Positions 47,801-56,029 of a DNA stretch of 64,000 nt are shown here, piece after piece. The stretch is from Rothia nasimurium (lineage in GTDB: Bacteria; Actinomycetota; Actinomycetes; Actinomycetales; Micrococcaceae): NCBI RefSeq assembly GCF_928382285.1, contig NZ_CAKMSS010000008.1, positions 1 through 64,000 on the forward strand, in the 5' to 3' direction. A program made the translations under genes and the position numbers. Within the stretch, counting starts at the first letter, position 1, and every line of letters begins with the position of its first letter. Under the pieces are notes generated by a model, which saw nothing but the letters and a program-made list of their open reading frames with translations, was not told where the DNA came from and searched no databases.

Positions 47801-48561
47801 AGACCGATATGCGGATCGATGTACCCCTGGCACCAGCCCACCGCAAGGCCTACGACACCCACCTGCAGCGCGAGCGCCAGAAGATTCTGGGCCTGTTGGA
47901 GGATATCGATAAGAACCGTTTCACCATCTTCCAGTCCCTCACTACCCTGCGCCGCCTGGCCCTCGATGCCACCCTGATTGACGCCGAACGCTACTCCGGG
48001 GTGGAGTCTTCTAAACTGGACTACCTGGAAGAAAACCTGCCCGAAATTATCCACGACGGCCACCGGGCCCTGATCTTCAGCCAGTTCACCGGCTATCTGA
48101 AGAAAATCGCGGCAAGGCTCTCGGACCTGGGCATCCCCTATCTTTACCTGGATGGCTCCACCCGAAACCGCGGGGAGCTCCTTGAAGGGTTTGAGGCGGG
48201 CACCGCCCCTGTCTTCCTGATCTCCCTGAAGGCAGGTGGCTTTGGCCTGAATCTAACCAGCGCCGACTACTGCTTCATCATGGACCCCTGGTGGAACCCG
48301 GCTGCCGAGCAGCAGGCCGTTGACCGCGTGCACCGTATCGGGCAGACCAAGAACGTGATGGTCTACCGCCTGGTATCGGCGGGCACCATCGAAGAGAAGG
48401 TCATGGAACTCAAGGAGTCCAAGGCCGCCCTCTTTGATGCTGTGGTCGATGAGGGGGCTTTCTTTGCCTCCCAGCTCACCGCTGCCCAGATACGCGACCT
48501 GCTAGCGGCCCCCGAACCGGACGCCGGTCAGGGCGCCGTCTCAGAGAAGAAAGGAGAGTAA
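44854..48561 (+). CDS. SWIM-domain SNF2-family helicase
   Basis: Large ATP-dependent DNA translocase (1235 aa). A SWIM zinc motif CSCPVAHNCKHAV lies at about residues 81-95. A long middle region follows, then the SNF2 motor: DDMGLGKTLQT (motif I, about 758), LDEAQ (about 883), ITGTPMEN-like VTGTPMENN, and the C-terminal helicase half with FSQFTGYL and DRVHRIGQTKNV. The GTG at 44854 has GAAGG before it; an ATG eight codons upstream does not. It is cotranscribed with the MFS gene. Confidence 0.94.
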   Translation: MSTSFPEIPVTAPAIIRQVGSGAYTRGQRYMREGNVIRYTYDEQSRVLEGQVAGSGSAPYTARVAFPAEVTAGSYAFSATCSCPVAHNCKHAVALMLTAIDRTAKAKRAMTASSSTWKTTASADEKVQEILEMADTVGLQRAADLLREHRGEQASAGTEEQADAGARAGQSLPAWRRSLAHSLAARPSYDSRNHRVTGALDLRLVVPGKYGWTKNIGAPRVSLEARPLMMGARGKWIKGGLSWEKFSGSAAGSAGTGLLPEHAAWFNEFYAVIRGSQSIYSSHRDWASISNVDSSLLWQMLESASEVGLSILLDGKETGLTIASAPQVELVLEPVPERGSSADALRLTPLLRWGAYTLPASFTHKLGNNRQGFIALGGAAQETYVKAAAAARWESTLPSALAQAEDVAPTDRPSWLTADSELVLIPLAEPLDAVAESLISGEPVTVPATDVPAFFADYYPALTRALPISTSSEDLELPAVRMPTLVLSIAFDEPGPPFTAHTAWHWEYPVNPTGDDSDFLRLDALGYPGEDRADVRDTAHEYRVLKEVKKIRPGVPFTRHYTENWGTRTLLETYVPDYEQIEGVRVDIKGPKPEFRELDEAPEIIVTVDDTRRRDWFGLGVAIKVGDWHVAFSEVVAALAKGQTHLLLGNGQYFALDRPEFMKLQELLREAAQLTDKTGPLEINRHQVGLWEELEELAAETQTVAAWDEQVSALLNLDDHSPADVPTTLQATLRPYQVEGYQWLAFLWEHGLGGVLADDMGLGKTLQTIALFLHAQQKKQDAASSLGAAHQPGTPEGGADASSPFLVVAPTSVVPNWVREIKRFAPSLTVVGVEESVRKSKRRLADTVAGADVVVTSYALFRLDEEHYFEMGSQQPFEGLVLDEAQFVKNAKTKAHQAARDLPARVKIAVTGTPMENNLMELWSMFSIAAPGLFPSARAFKDVYATPIESGEETKALGRLRRRIRPLMKRRTKELVAADLPEKTDMRIDVPLAPAHRKAYDTHLQRERQKILGLLEDIDKNRFTIFQSLTTLRRLALDATLIDAERYSGVESSKLDYLEENLPEIIHDGHRALIFSQFTGYLKKIAARLSDLGIPYLYLDGSTRNRGELLEGFEAGTAPVFLISLKAGGFGLNLTSADYCFIMDPWWNPAAEQQAVDRVHRIGQTKNVMVYRLVSAGTIEEKVMELKESKAALFDAVVDEGAFFASQLTAAQIRDLLAAPEPDAGQGAVSEKKGE

Positions 48562-48564
48562 GCC

Positions 48565-49881
48565 GTGGGTAAGATTCTCATGGACTTCACCCCGCTCACC
48601 TACTCCCCCGATTTCAGGCGCATCTGGTTGGGCGGGCTCTTTTCCACCATAGGTTTTGCAATCACCTCGGTGGCGATCGCCCTGGAGATTTATGCCCTGA
48701 CAGGCTCCTCCGGGGCAGTGGGCCTGGTGGGCCTGGTCTCGGTGGTGCCGCTGATCATCGGCGGCCTCTACGGCGGTGTGATTGCCGACCGCTACGACCG
48801 ACGCAAGGTCGCCCTAGCTGCAACCCTGGGCATGTGGGGCGTCACCGTACTCATCGCTCTACACGCCTGGCTCAACGTCCACAGTGTGGCGGTACTCTAC
48901 GCCCTCATCGCCGCAGAATCCCTGCTCCAGCCCATCAACCAGTCAGCCCGCGGGGCCATTATTCCCCGCCTCATCAAACCCCGTCTGCTCCCGGCAGCTA
49001 ACACCCTCATGATGTCGGTAGGCACCCTGGGCATGAGCGCCGGGCCCCTGATTGGCGGCCTGCTCGTAGCCTCCGTCGGCTACCAGCTCACCTACTCCAT
49101 CAACGTTTTCGCGATGACCGTTGGCATCTGGGCCCTTTACCGGCTCCCAGCCATGCTCCCGGAGCAGAGCGGGGCGGTGCGTCCGTCCGCTCTGACCTCA
49201 ATCCGTGAGGGGCTCGGCTTTGTGCGCCGCAATACGGTGGTGGGTATGACCTTTGTGGTGGATCTTCTCGGCATGTTCTTCGCCCAGGCCCGCCCCCTCA
49301 TTCCAGCCCTTGCCGCCCTCACCTTTGGCGGCGGTGAGGCCGGTGCGGGGCTGCTGCTAGCCGCTGGGCCGGTGGGCGCGCTCCTGGGGGTCTCTTTCTC
49401 TGGCTTCCTCAAGGACGTCCGCCGCCAGGGCCGCTTCCTCACCCTCAGCTATACGGGCTGGGGGCTGGGCTTTATCGCCTTCGGGCTCATCGCCTGGGCT
49501 TATGAGGGGCGTATCCCCAGCGCCTCGCTGACCGAGAACCTGCTGCCCCTGGGCCTGGCCTTTGCGTCCCTGGCCTTTATGGGCTGGGCGGACGCCCTGG
49601 GGTCGGTCTACCGTTCCACCATTATTCAGGTAGCCACTCCCGACGCCCTGCGCGGACGCCTACAGGGGCTCTTCATCATCACGGTTGCGGGCGGCCCCAA
49701 CCTGGGCATGGCCTTTGTGGGTGGTGCCGCCGAGCTGGTGGGCTCCCCCTTAGCTGCGGTCATCGGCGGAACCCTGGTGATGGTCACCATCGCCCTAGCA
49801 ACGCTGGCGGCACCTGCCCTCTGGCGCTATGTACCGGAGCCTATCCCCGAAACACGGCAGCAGCCTATCGTTGACTCCTAG
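48565..49881 (+). CDS. MFS exporter (EntS-like)
   Basis: Twelve-helix major facilitator of the MFS_3 group (438 aa), related to enterobactin and macrolide exporters. The loop motif GVIADRYDRRKVALAATLG after helix 2 is typical. The GTG start is preceded by AAAGGAG inside the end of the helicase gene, 3 bp after that stop, so the two form an operon; a functional link is not obvious. The substrate is unknown. Confidence 0.9.
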   Translation: MGKILMDFTPLTYSPDFRRIWLGGLFSTIGFAITSVAIALEIYALTGSSGAVGLVGLVSVVPLIIGGLYGGVIADRYDRRKVALAATLGMWGVTVLIALHAWLNVHSVAVLYALIAAESLLQPINQSARGAIIPRLIKPRLLPAANTLMMSVGTLGMSAGPLIGGLLVASVGYQLTYSINVFAMTVGIWALYRLPAMLPEQSGAVRPSALTSIREGLGFVRRNTVVGMTFVVDLLGMFFAQARPLIPALAALTFGGGEAGAGLLLAAGPVGALLGVSFSGFLKDVRRQGRFLTLSYTGWGLGFIAFGLIAWAYEGRIPSASLTENLLPLGLAFASLAFMGWADALGSVYRSTIIQVATPDALRGRLQGLFIITVAGGPNLGMAFVGGAAELVGSPLAAVIGGTLVMVTIALATLAAPALWRYVPEPIPETRQQPIVDS

Positions 49882-49894
49882 AAGTCGCACCAGT

Positions 49895-50012
49895 CAAGGG
49901 GCTCCGCAGGGTCACGCTCGCTGCCGACCCTCTCGCTGGTTCGCTAGCGCTCACAAGCGATTCACGCCAGCCCCGAGCCAGCAGCTTCGCTGTGACCCTG
50001 CTCTGCCCCTTG
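49895..50012 (-). repeat. Palindromic intergenic repeat, element H (short form)
   Basis: Arms 49895-49915 (CAAGGGGCTCCGCAGGGTCAC) pair with 49992-50012 allowing two mismatches. The core matches elements E and G on the opposite strand. It lies between the convergent MFS and aldo/keto reductase genes, 13 bp and 11 bp from their stops. Confidence 0.9.
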
Positions 50013-50023
50013 GGTAGCCCTTA

Positions 50024-50857
50024 TTAGAAGTCAATATCTGCCGGGTCGGGGCCGATACGGCCTTCGGCTGATGAGAGCGCGTCAATCTTTGAAACCTCAT
50101 CGCCGGTCAGGGCAACGTTCAGGGACTCGAAGTTAGAGACAATACGCTCGGGGGTTACCGACTTGGGGATAGCAACGATGCCGTGGGCTCGGTGCCAGGC
50201 CAGCACAACCTGGGCGGGGGTGGCGTCATGCGCCTTGGCAATTTCGCCAATCACGGGGTTATCCAGCAGGTCAGAGCGGTTGCCCAGGGGGCTCCATGCC
50301 TGGGTGACAATGCCCAGTTCTGCATGGACCTCGCGCAGGTTCTCCTGGGCGAAGTAGGGGTGCAGCTCAATCTGGTGGATAGCGGGCACAACACCGGTTT
50401 CAGCGACGATTTCACGCAGCTGCTCTTCGGGGAAGTTAGAGATGCCGATGGACTTGGCCTTGCCCTGCTTCTGCAGTTCAATCAGGGCCTTCCAGGTCTC
50501 GGTGTAGAGCCCCTGGGAGGGCTTAGCCCAGTGAACCAGGAGCAGGTCGACGTAGTCGGTGCCCAGGCGGGCCAGGGACTCGTCCGCTGCCTTGAGGGTC
50601 TGCTCGTAACCCTGGTCGTCGTTCCAGATCTTGGTGGTGAGGAAGACATCCTCGCGAGCTACACCGGAGTCAGCAATTGCCTTACCGGTGCCTTCTTCAT
50701 TGCCGTAGATTTTGGCGGTATCGATGTGGCGGTAGCCGGCTTCAAGGGCCAGGCCGACGACCTTTTCGGCGGTGTCGTTTTCTACCTGCCAGACGCCGTA
50801 GCCCAGCTGGGGGATGCTGTTACCGTCGTTGAAGGTGAGAAGGGGTGACTCAGTCAT
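50024..50857 (-). CDS. Aldo/keto reductase (first of two)
   Basis: NADPH-dependent reductase of the AKR5 type (2,5-diketo-D-gluconate reductase-like), 277 aa. The catalytic tetrad is readable: Asp in GYRHIDTAKIYG, Tyr in the same loop, Lys in LTTKIW and His in LLVHWAKP. IPKSVTPERIVSN binds the cofactor. The ATG at 50857 has AAAGGA before it. The substrate cannot be told. Confidence 0.93.
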   Translation of the reverse strand: MTESPLLTFNDGNSIPQLGYGVWQVENDTAEKVVGLALEAGYRHIDTAKIYGNEEGTGKAIADSGVAREDVFLTTKIWNDDQGYEQTLKAADESLARLGTDYVDLLLVHWAKPSQGLYTETWKALIELQKQGKAKSIGISNFPEEQLREIVAETGVVPAIHQIELHPYFAQENLREVHAELGIVTQAWSPLGNRSDLLDNPVIGEIAKAHDATPAQVVLAWHRAHGIVAIPKSVTPERIVSNFESLNVALTGDEVSKIDALSSAEGRIGPDPADIDF

Positions 50858-50912
50858 GGTTTTTTCCTTTCGAGTATGCACGGTCACACCCCACTCTAGC
50901 CCGCTCTTCTGA

Positions 50913-51791
50913 TTAGCCCCTAGCCTGTTCGGTAGGGGTGAACGTGCGGCGGTCGCTGTATTCGGGGGCGCCCAGGTCGCCTTCGGCGGGGTCGCCGCCG
51001 AGGCGGTGGTTGCGGTTGAGAGCTTCGATAGCCGCCATCTCGTCAGGGGTTAGTTCCATGCCCTGCACCGCCAGGTTTGAGGCCATGCGGGCGGGTGTTT
51101 CAGTCTTGGGGATAACCACGTTACCTACGGCCAGGTGCCAGGCCAGTACCAGTTCGGCTACCCCGATACCGCGGCGGTCTGCGAGCTCTTGCAGGGCGGG
51201 GTCGGTCAGCACCAGGCCGTTGCCGAGGGGGCTCCAGGCTTCGGTGAGGACGCCGCGGGCCGAGTTTTCTGCCCGCATGCTGCTTTGGGTGAGGTAGGGG
51301 TGCAGTTCAATCTGGTTGACCGCCGGGGTGACGCCGGTGTCGCCGATGATCTGGTCAAGCTGAGTGTCGGTGAAGTTGGAGACGCCGATGGAGCGTACCA
51401 GCCCGCGCTCGCGCAGTTCAACCAGGGCTTCCCAGGAGGCCCGGTAGCGACCAAGGCCGGGCTGGGCCCAGTGGATGAGGTAGAGGTCAAGGTAGTCCAG
51501 GCCCAGAAGTTCCAGGGAGCGTTCGGCTGCTTCGATGGCGGTGTCGTAGCCCTGGTCGGTGTTCCAGAGCTTGGTGGTCACGAAGAGCTCGGCGCGGGGT
51601 AGGCCGGATTCGGCCACAGCCTGCCCCACTCCCGCTTCATTCTTGTAGATGGTGGCGGTATCGATGTGACGGTAGCCGGTTTCAAGGGCGGTTGCTACTG
51701 CTGCTGCGGTGGCAGCCGGTGCGATACGGCAGGTACCAAAGCCCAGCTGGGGAATGCTGCAGCCATCGTTCATGGTCAGAGACAGGTTCAT
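50913..51791 (-). CDS. Aldo/keto reductase (second of two)
   Basis: Paralogue of the downstream gene (292 aa) with the same tetrad (HIDTATIY, TTKLW, LIHWAQP) and cofactor motif IPKTETPARMASN. AAAGGA lies 8 nt before the ATG. The pair is 55 bp apart, each with its own ribosome site, consistent with a local duplication that has since diverged. Confidence 0.92.
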   Translation of the reverse strand: MNLSLTMNDGCSIPQLGFGTCRIAPAATAAAVATALETGYRHIDTATIYKNEAGVGQAVAESGLPRAELFVTTKLWNTDQGYDTAIEAAERSLELLGLDYLDLYLIHWAQPGLGRYRASWEALVELRERGLVRSIGVSNFTDTQLDQIIGDTGVTPAVNQIELHPYLTQSSMRAENSARGVLTEAWSPLGNGLVLTDPALQELADRRGIGVAELVLAWHLAVGNVVIPKTETPARMASNLAVQGMELTPDEMAAIEALNRNHRLGGDPAEGDLGAPEYSDRRTFTPTEQARG

Positions 51792-51816
51792 GGTGGAATC
51801 CTTTGCTGTGGAGAAT

Positions 51817-51895
51817 GCAGGGGCGGGGTGCGGTGGCAGCCAGCTGGCTCGGGGCTGGCGTTCAGGGTGCTGGTTGCAGCCGTACCCCGCCCTGC
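51817..51895 (+). repeat. Palindromic intergenic repeat, element I (minimal form)
   Basis: Arms 51817-51833 and 51880-51895 pair (GGCGGGGT with ACCCCGCC at the centre). Only a short core with AGCTGGCTCGGGGCTGGCG remains. It lies 8 bp from the tex stop. Confidence 0.7.
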
Positions 51896-51903
51896 CGCTC
51901 TAA

Positions 51904-54270
51904 CTAGCGGCGCCGGCGTCCGCTCGTCTTGCGGGCCTTAGGTTCTGGCTCTTCGAGGAGCAGGGAGAGGGAGATGCGTTTGCGGGCGGGATCGGCTTCG
52001 ACCACGCGCACCTGCACAATGTCGCCGGATTTGACGATGGTGTGGGGGTCGGAGACGAACTCGCGGCTCATCTGCGAGACGTGTACCAGGCCGTCCTGGT
52101 GCACACCGATATCGACGAAGGCTCCAAAGGCCGCGACGTTTGAGACGGTTCCTTCAAGAATCATGCCGGGGGTAAGGTCGGCGATTGTTTCGATGCCTTC
52201 TTCGAAGCGGGCAGTGCGGAAGGTGGGGCGGGGGTCACGGCCGGGGGCAGAAAGTTCAGCGATGATGTCGGTGATGGTGGGGAGGCCGACGGTCGCTGTG
52301 GTGAAGTCACGCGGGTTGAGGGACGCAAGAGCGTCTGCGCTGACTTTGCCCTGGGTGAAGCCGCCGGCTGCGGCCACAATCTTGCGGGCAAGGTCGTAGG
52401 ATTCGGGGTGCACGCCCGAGGCATCCAGGGGTTCACTGCCGTCGGTGATACGGACGAAGCCGGCTGCCTGTTCAAAGGCCTTGGGGCCAAGGCGGGGCAC
52501 CTTGAGCAGGTCGGTGCGGCGGGTGAAGGGGCCGTGCTCGGTGCGGTAGGCAACGATATTTTCGGCGATGGTCTTGTTGAAGCCCGCCACCCGGGCAAGA
52601 AGAGCCGGGGAGGCTGAGTTGACGAGCACGCCCACAGCATTGACGGAGTCTTCGACCACGCCGTCGAGGGCACGGGTGAGGGCTGCCGGTGAGACGTCGT
52701 ACTGGTACTGACCCACACCGATCGATTGGGGTTCGATTTTGACGAGTTCGGCCAGGGGATCTTGCAGGCGGCGGGCAATCGAAACTGCCCCGCGCAGGGA
52801 GACGTCCATGCCGGGTAGTTCGCGGCTGGCCAGTTCTGAGGCGGAGTAGACGGAGGCGCCCGCTTCGGAGACCACCACTTTTTCAAGACCCCGGTAGCCG
52901 TTAGCCGCGCACTGTTTGATGAGGTCGCTGGCAAGTTTGTCGGTTTCACGGCTGGCGGTTCCGTTGCCGATGGCTACGAGCTCTACCCGGTGGGCCTGCA
53001 CCAGCTGGGTGAGAGTGTCGAGGGACGCCTGCCACTGGTTTCGGGGGGCGTGGGGGTAGATGACGTCGGTGGCCAGCACCTGGCCGGTCTGCCCGATGAC
53101 AGCGACCTTAACGCCGGTGCGCAGGCCGGGGTCGAGCCCGAGGGTGGTGCGGGAGCCAGCGGGTGCTGCCAGCAGTACATCGCGCAGGTTCGAGGCGAAG
53201 ACGGCGATGGCGTCCTTTTCCGCCTGTTCGAAGAGGGAGGTTCGGGCTTCTGCGGCGAAGCGGGGTAGTAGGCGCTGACGCCAGGCGATGCGCACGGTCT
53301 TGGCCAGCCAGCCAACGACCATGGTTTCGTCGGAGACCATGTTGAGCACCTGGGCCCCGATCCCCAGAGCCTCAGCTACGGTACGTTCGTACCAGCTACG
53401 CTCCCGGTCGTATTCTTCAGCCAAAATTTCGGCAGCTTCGCGGGCGGCACCCTTGAGGGAGGACTTGGCCGGGGGCAGCACATCCACGTCAAAACTGACC
53501 TTAACGGCACCTTCTTTTTCGGCACGGAGCAGGGCCAGCACCCGGTGGGAGGGGATGCGGCGGATCTCTTCGTTGAACTCGAAGTAGTCGCTGAACTTGG
53601 CCCCGGCGTCCTGCTGGCCGGGAATCAGGCGGGAGGTGATGACGCCGCGGCGTACGAAGCGCTGGCGGAGGGGTTCGGCCAGGGCGGGGTCGGTCATGGC
53701 CTGCTCAATCAAGATGGCCCGGGCCCCGTCTAGGGCGTTATCGACCGAGGCGACGGTCGCCTCAACGGTTCCGGGTTCGGCATCGGCTAGTTCAGGTTCG
53801 ACGTAGGCGTCAGCGATATCGGCGGTGGGGGCAAAGGGAACTTCAAGCAGGTCTTCAACCAGGGACTCCAGCCCGGCCTCACGGGCAAGAAAAGCCAGGG
53901 TCTTGCGCTTGGTTTTGTGGGGGGCGTAGAGCGCTTCGAGCTCGTTTTTAGTCGGGGCGGACGCCAGCGCTGCGGCCAGCTCGTCGGTGAGCAGGGAGCG
54001 TTCGTGGAGGGTCTGCATAATAGCTGCCCGGCGCTCTTCGAGTTCCCGCAGGTAGCGCAGGCGTTCGGCGAGGGTACGCAGTTGAGCGTCGTCCAGCCCA
54101 CCGGTAGCTTCCTTGCGGTAACGGGCGATGAAGGGCACGGTGGCCCCATCATCAAGCAGGGCTATAGCCGAGCGCACCTGGTCAACCCGAGCACCGAGTT
54201 CTACAGCGATACGTTCCTCAATTGAGGGAAGGGGGGCGTGGGGTTCTGCTACCGGGCCTGCGTGTGTCAT
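51904..54270 (-). CDS. tex: Tex-family RNA-binding transcription accessory protein
   Basis: Conserved nucleic-acid-binding protein (788 aa). The N-terminal Tex domain has FIARYRKEATGGLDDAQLR. A YqgF/RNase H-like domain follows (GLDPGLRTGVKVAVI), then helix-hairpin-helix segments (GVLVNSASPALLARVAGFNKTIAENIVAYR). A C-terminal S1 domain (GMILEGTVSNVAAFGAFVDIGVHQDGLVHVSQM) and a basic RRRR end complete it. It starts with an ATG without a close neighbour upstream. Confidence 0.96.
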   Translation of the reverse strand: MTHAGPVAEPHAPLPSIEERIAVELGARVDQVRSAIALLDDGATVPFIARYRKEATGGLDDAQLRTLAERLRYLRELEERRAAIMQTLHERSLLTDELAAALASAPTKNELEALYAPHKTKRKTLAFLAREAGLESLVEDLLEVPFAPTADIADAYVEPELADAEPGTVEATVASVDNALDGARAILIEQAMTDPALAEPLRQRFVRRGVITSRLIPGQQDAGAKFSDYFEFNEEIRRIPSHRVLALLRAEKEGAVKVSFDVDVLPPAKSSLKGAAREAAEILAEEYDRERSWYERTVAEALGIGAQVLNMVSDETMVVGWLAKTVRIAWRQRLLPRFAAEARTSLFEQAEKDAIAVFASNLRDVLLAAPAGSRTTLGLDPGLRTGVKVAVIGQTGQVLATDVIYPHAPRNQWQASLDTLTQLVQAHRVELVAIGNGTASRETDKLASDLIKQCAANGYRGLEKVVVSEAGASVYSASELASRELPGMDVSLRGAVSIARRLQDPLAELVKIEPQSIGVGQYQYDVSPAALTRALDGVVEDSVNAVGVLVNSASPALLARVAGFNKTIAENIVAYRTEHGPFTRRTDLLKVPRLGPKAFEQAAGFVRITDGSEPLDASGVHPESYDLARKIVAAAGGFTQGKVSADALASLNPRDFTTATVGLPTITDIIAELSAPGRDPRPTFRTARFEEGIETIADLTPGMILEGTVSNVAAFGAFVDIGVHQDGLVHVSQMSREFVSDPHTIVKSGDIVQVRVVEADPARKRISLSLLLEEPEPKARKTSGRRRR

Positions 54271-54539
54271 AGTTTCTAGTTTCTCATACCGGTTTTATGA
54301 CCGGGTTCAGCAAGAGGCCTGGGTTCAAAGGACGTTCTAGTCACCTGATTCACATAAGACAGCGTGTACCACCAACCCTGTGTGTAATAGTTACGCTTGC
54401 AGTGGGCAGAGAGGGTTAACACCACATAAAGTAGTAGTCATACAGGGTATATATTTTCGGCACCGGCATCACCAGACCTACGCCGAGTCTCTTGTACCGC
54501 TACCACGCCCTTGATTTAACCTTGCTTTGGAGAACCACC

Positions 54540-55988
54540 GTGCCAGACGCAGCTGATCTTACCTATACAGAGTTCTGTGAACGCTACGATTCTCTGTTAA
54601 GCGGCCTGGCGCGCATGGGCTGGACCTCCTCCGAAGCCGTACACCGTGCGTCCGTGCTCTACCCCGATATCGATCGCGACCTACTAGATCAGGCCGTTCA
54701 TTCTGGCCGCTGGCTCTTTAGCGGTAGCCAGGGGCAAACCCACTCAAATGTGCTCATGGCCTCGGCTATCTGGTATGCGGTAGCTGTCAGTTATGGTCTT
54801 GAGCCCGACTACGAGTACGCTGCGGTGGGCCTTGACCCCACCATCATCCAGGATCTTCCGCGCATGCTTGAGTCCTTTGCGGTTCCTTCTGATGCGATTG
54901 CCGGTGTCGTTGGGCTCATTGGTGCTGCCCTCAAATATATGGCAGAGCTTCCCTATACCCTGCTTGAGGAGCAGGCCTACGATGACTTCCTCGCCAACCT
55001 GCCGCAGGAAATTGCCCATATCTCTCGCGGGGATTTCTCGTGGCCCCCGTCCCGAGCCCTGATTGAGGACCGTCTGGGGGACCGTTCCTGGTCCAAGGCC
55101 CTGCTCAAGGTGGGGGCCTGCCCGCCGGATGCTGAGGGTCAGGGTATTAAACTCGAGGCTGGCACCCTGAGCGAGCGCACCTTCCGCAACACCCTGGGCG
55201 AGTTCCTGAACTACTGTATCCGCTACGACCGCAAGCCCTCGGTGCTGCTCTACGGCAGCTGGGCTGAAGACCCTGCCCGGAGCGGACGCGTGCCCCATCT
55301 AGGTACGGTACGGGCCAAATACGGCTCCTGGCATCTGGCTCTACAGGCTGGCCGCCAGATGCTCAACAACGCAATGGCCTTAGGCGGTTCCCCCGCTTTG
55401 CCAGCTCGCCCCATTAACCAGCCCCCGGTTGACCCCACCGAGCCTCTCAACATTCAAGAGATTCAGGCCCAGGGTATCGGCGTGGTACAGCCAAAGGTGC
55501 TGACCGAGAGTGAGCGTACCGCCCGTGCCTGGCAGCAGCTCCTATCGGTCACCAAGCAGCGTCTTGATGAACTGCCCTGGACCCTTTCACTGCGGATCTA
55601 CTACCTCTCTCCTGAGATAGTGGAAACGGAGGACGTCACTAACTTTGTGAGTATCTTCCGTTCGCCTGCCGGTTACTTCTGTGAGCTCACGTCCCCCGAC
55701 GAGTTTGAGGCCATCGAAGTGGAGCTTGATACGGAGATGCTAGAAAAGGCCGGGTGGACGGCTCCCGCGCCGGGCGGCCGCTGGGCTCGAAATTTCCTGT
55801 CGGTTTCGGACGCCGCAGAAGGCGTCATTGAAGCCATGCACCGGGGCATGGGCTGTGACCACCCTGATTACTACCAGTCAGATGACCCGACGGGTAGCCT
55901 TTCGGTGAATACTGCCCACCCCAGTACCGGCTCTATCCCCATGGTTCCGGTGACCGGTAACGGTTTCATATCAATTGACGATTTTTAA
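54540..55988 (+). CDS. Unknown protein with homing-endonuclease-associated-type repeats
   Basis: A 482-aa protein. Two repeats of the form PSxxxI..RxGxxSWxxAL are seen: WPPSRALIEDRLGDRSWSKALLKVG (about 177-201) and VPHLGTVRAKYGSWHLALQAG (about 255-275). They resemble DNA-binding homing endonuclease associated repeats, but no nuclease motif is visible. The C-terminal third (LRIYYLSPE, SPAGYFCELTSPDE, KAGWTAPAPGGRWARNF) resembles a TY-Chap-like fold. The GTG at 54540 has GGAG before it. A short 41-bp gap separates it from a secreted HNH nuclease gene. Confidence 0.75.
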   Translation: MPDAADLTYTEFCERYDSLLSGLARMGWTSSEAVHRASVLYPDIDRDLLDQAVHSGRWLFSGSQGQTHSNVLMASAIWYAVAVSYGLEPDYEYAAVGLDPTIIQDLPRMLESFAVPSDAIAGVVGLIGAALKYMAELPYTLLEEQAYDDFLANLPQEIAHISRGDFSWPPSRALIEDRLGDRSWSKALLKVGACPPDAEGQGIKLEAGTLSERTFRNTLGEFLNYCIRYDRKPSVLLYGSWAEDPARSGRVPHLGTVRAKYGSWHLALQAGRQMLNNAMALGGSPALPARPINQPPVDPTEPLNIQEIQAQGIGVVQPKVLTESERTARAWQQLLSVTKQRLDELPWTLSLRIYYLSPEIVETEDVTNFVSIFRSPAGYFCELTSPDEFEAIEVELDTEMLEKAGWTAPAPGGRWARNFLSVSDAAEGVIEAMHRGMGCDHPDYYQSDDPTGSLSVNTAHPSTGSIPMVPVTGNGFISIDDF

Positions 55989-56029
55989 GGGGAGAGGTGC
56001 CCAGCTCCCAGCGCTAGAATGGGTTGCCT

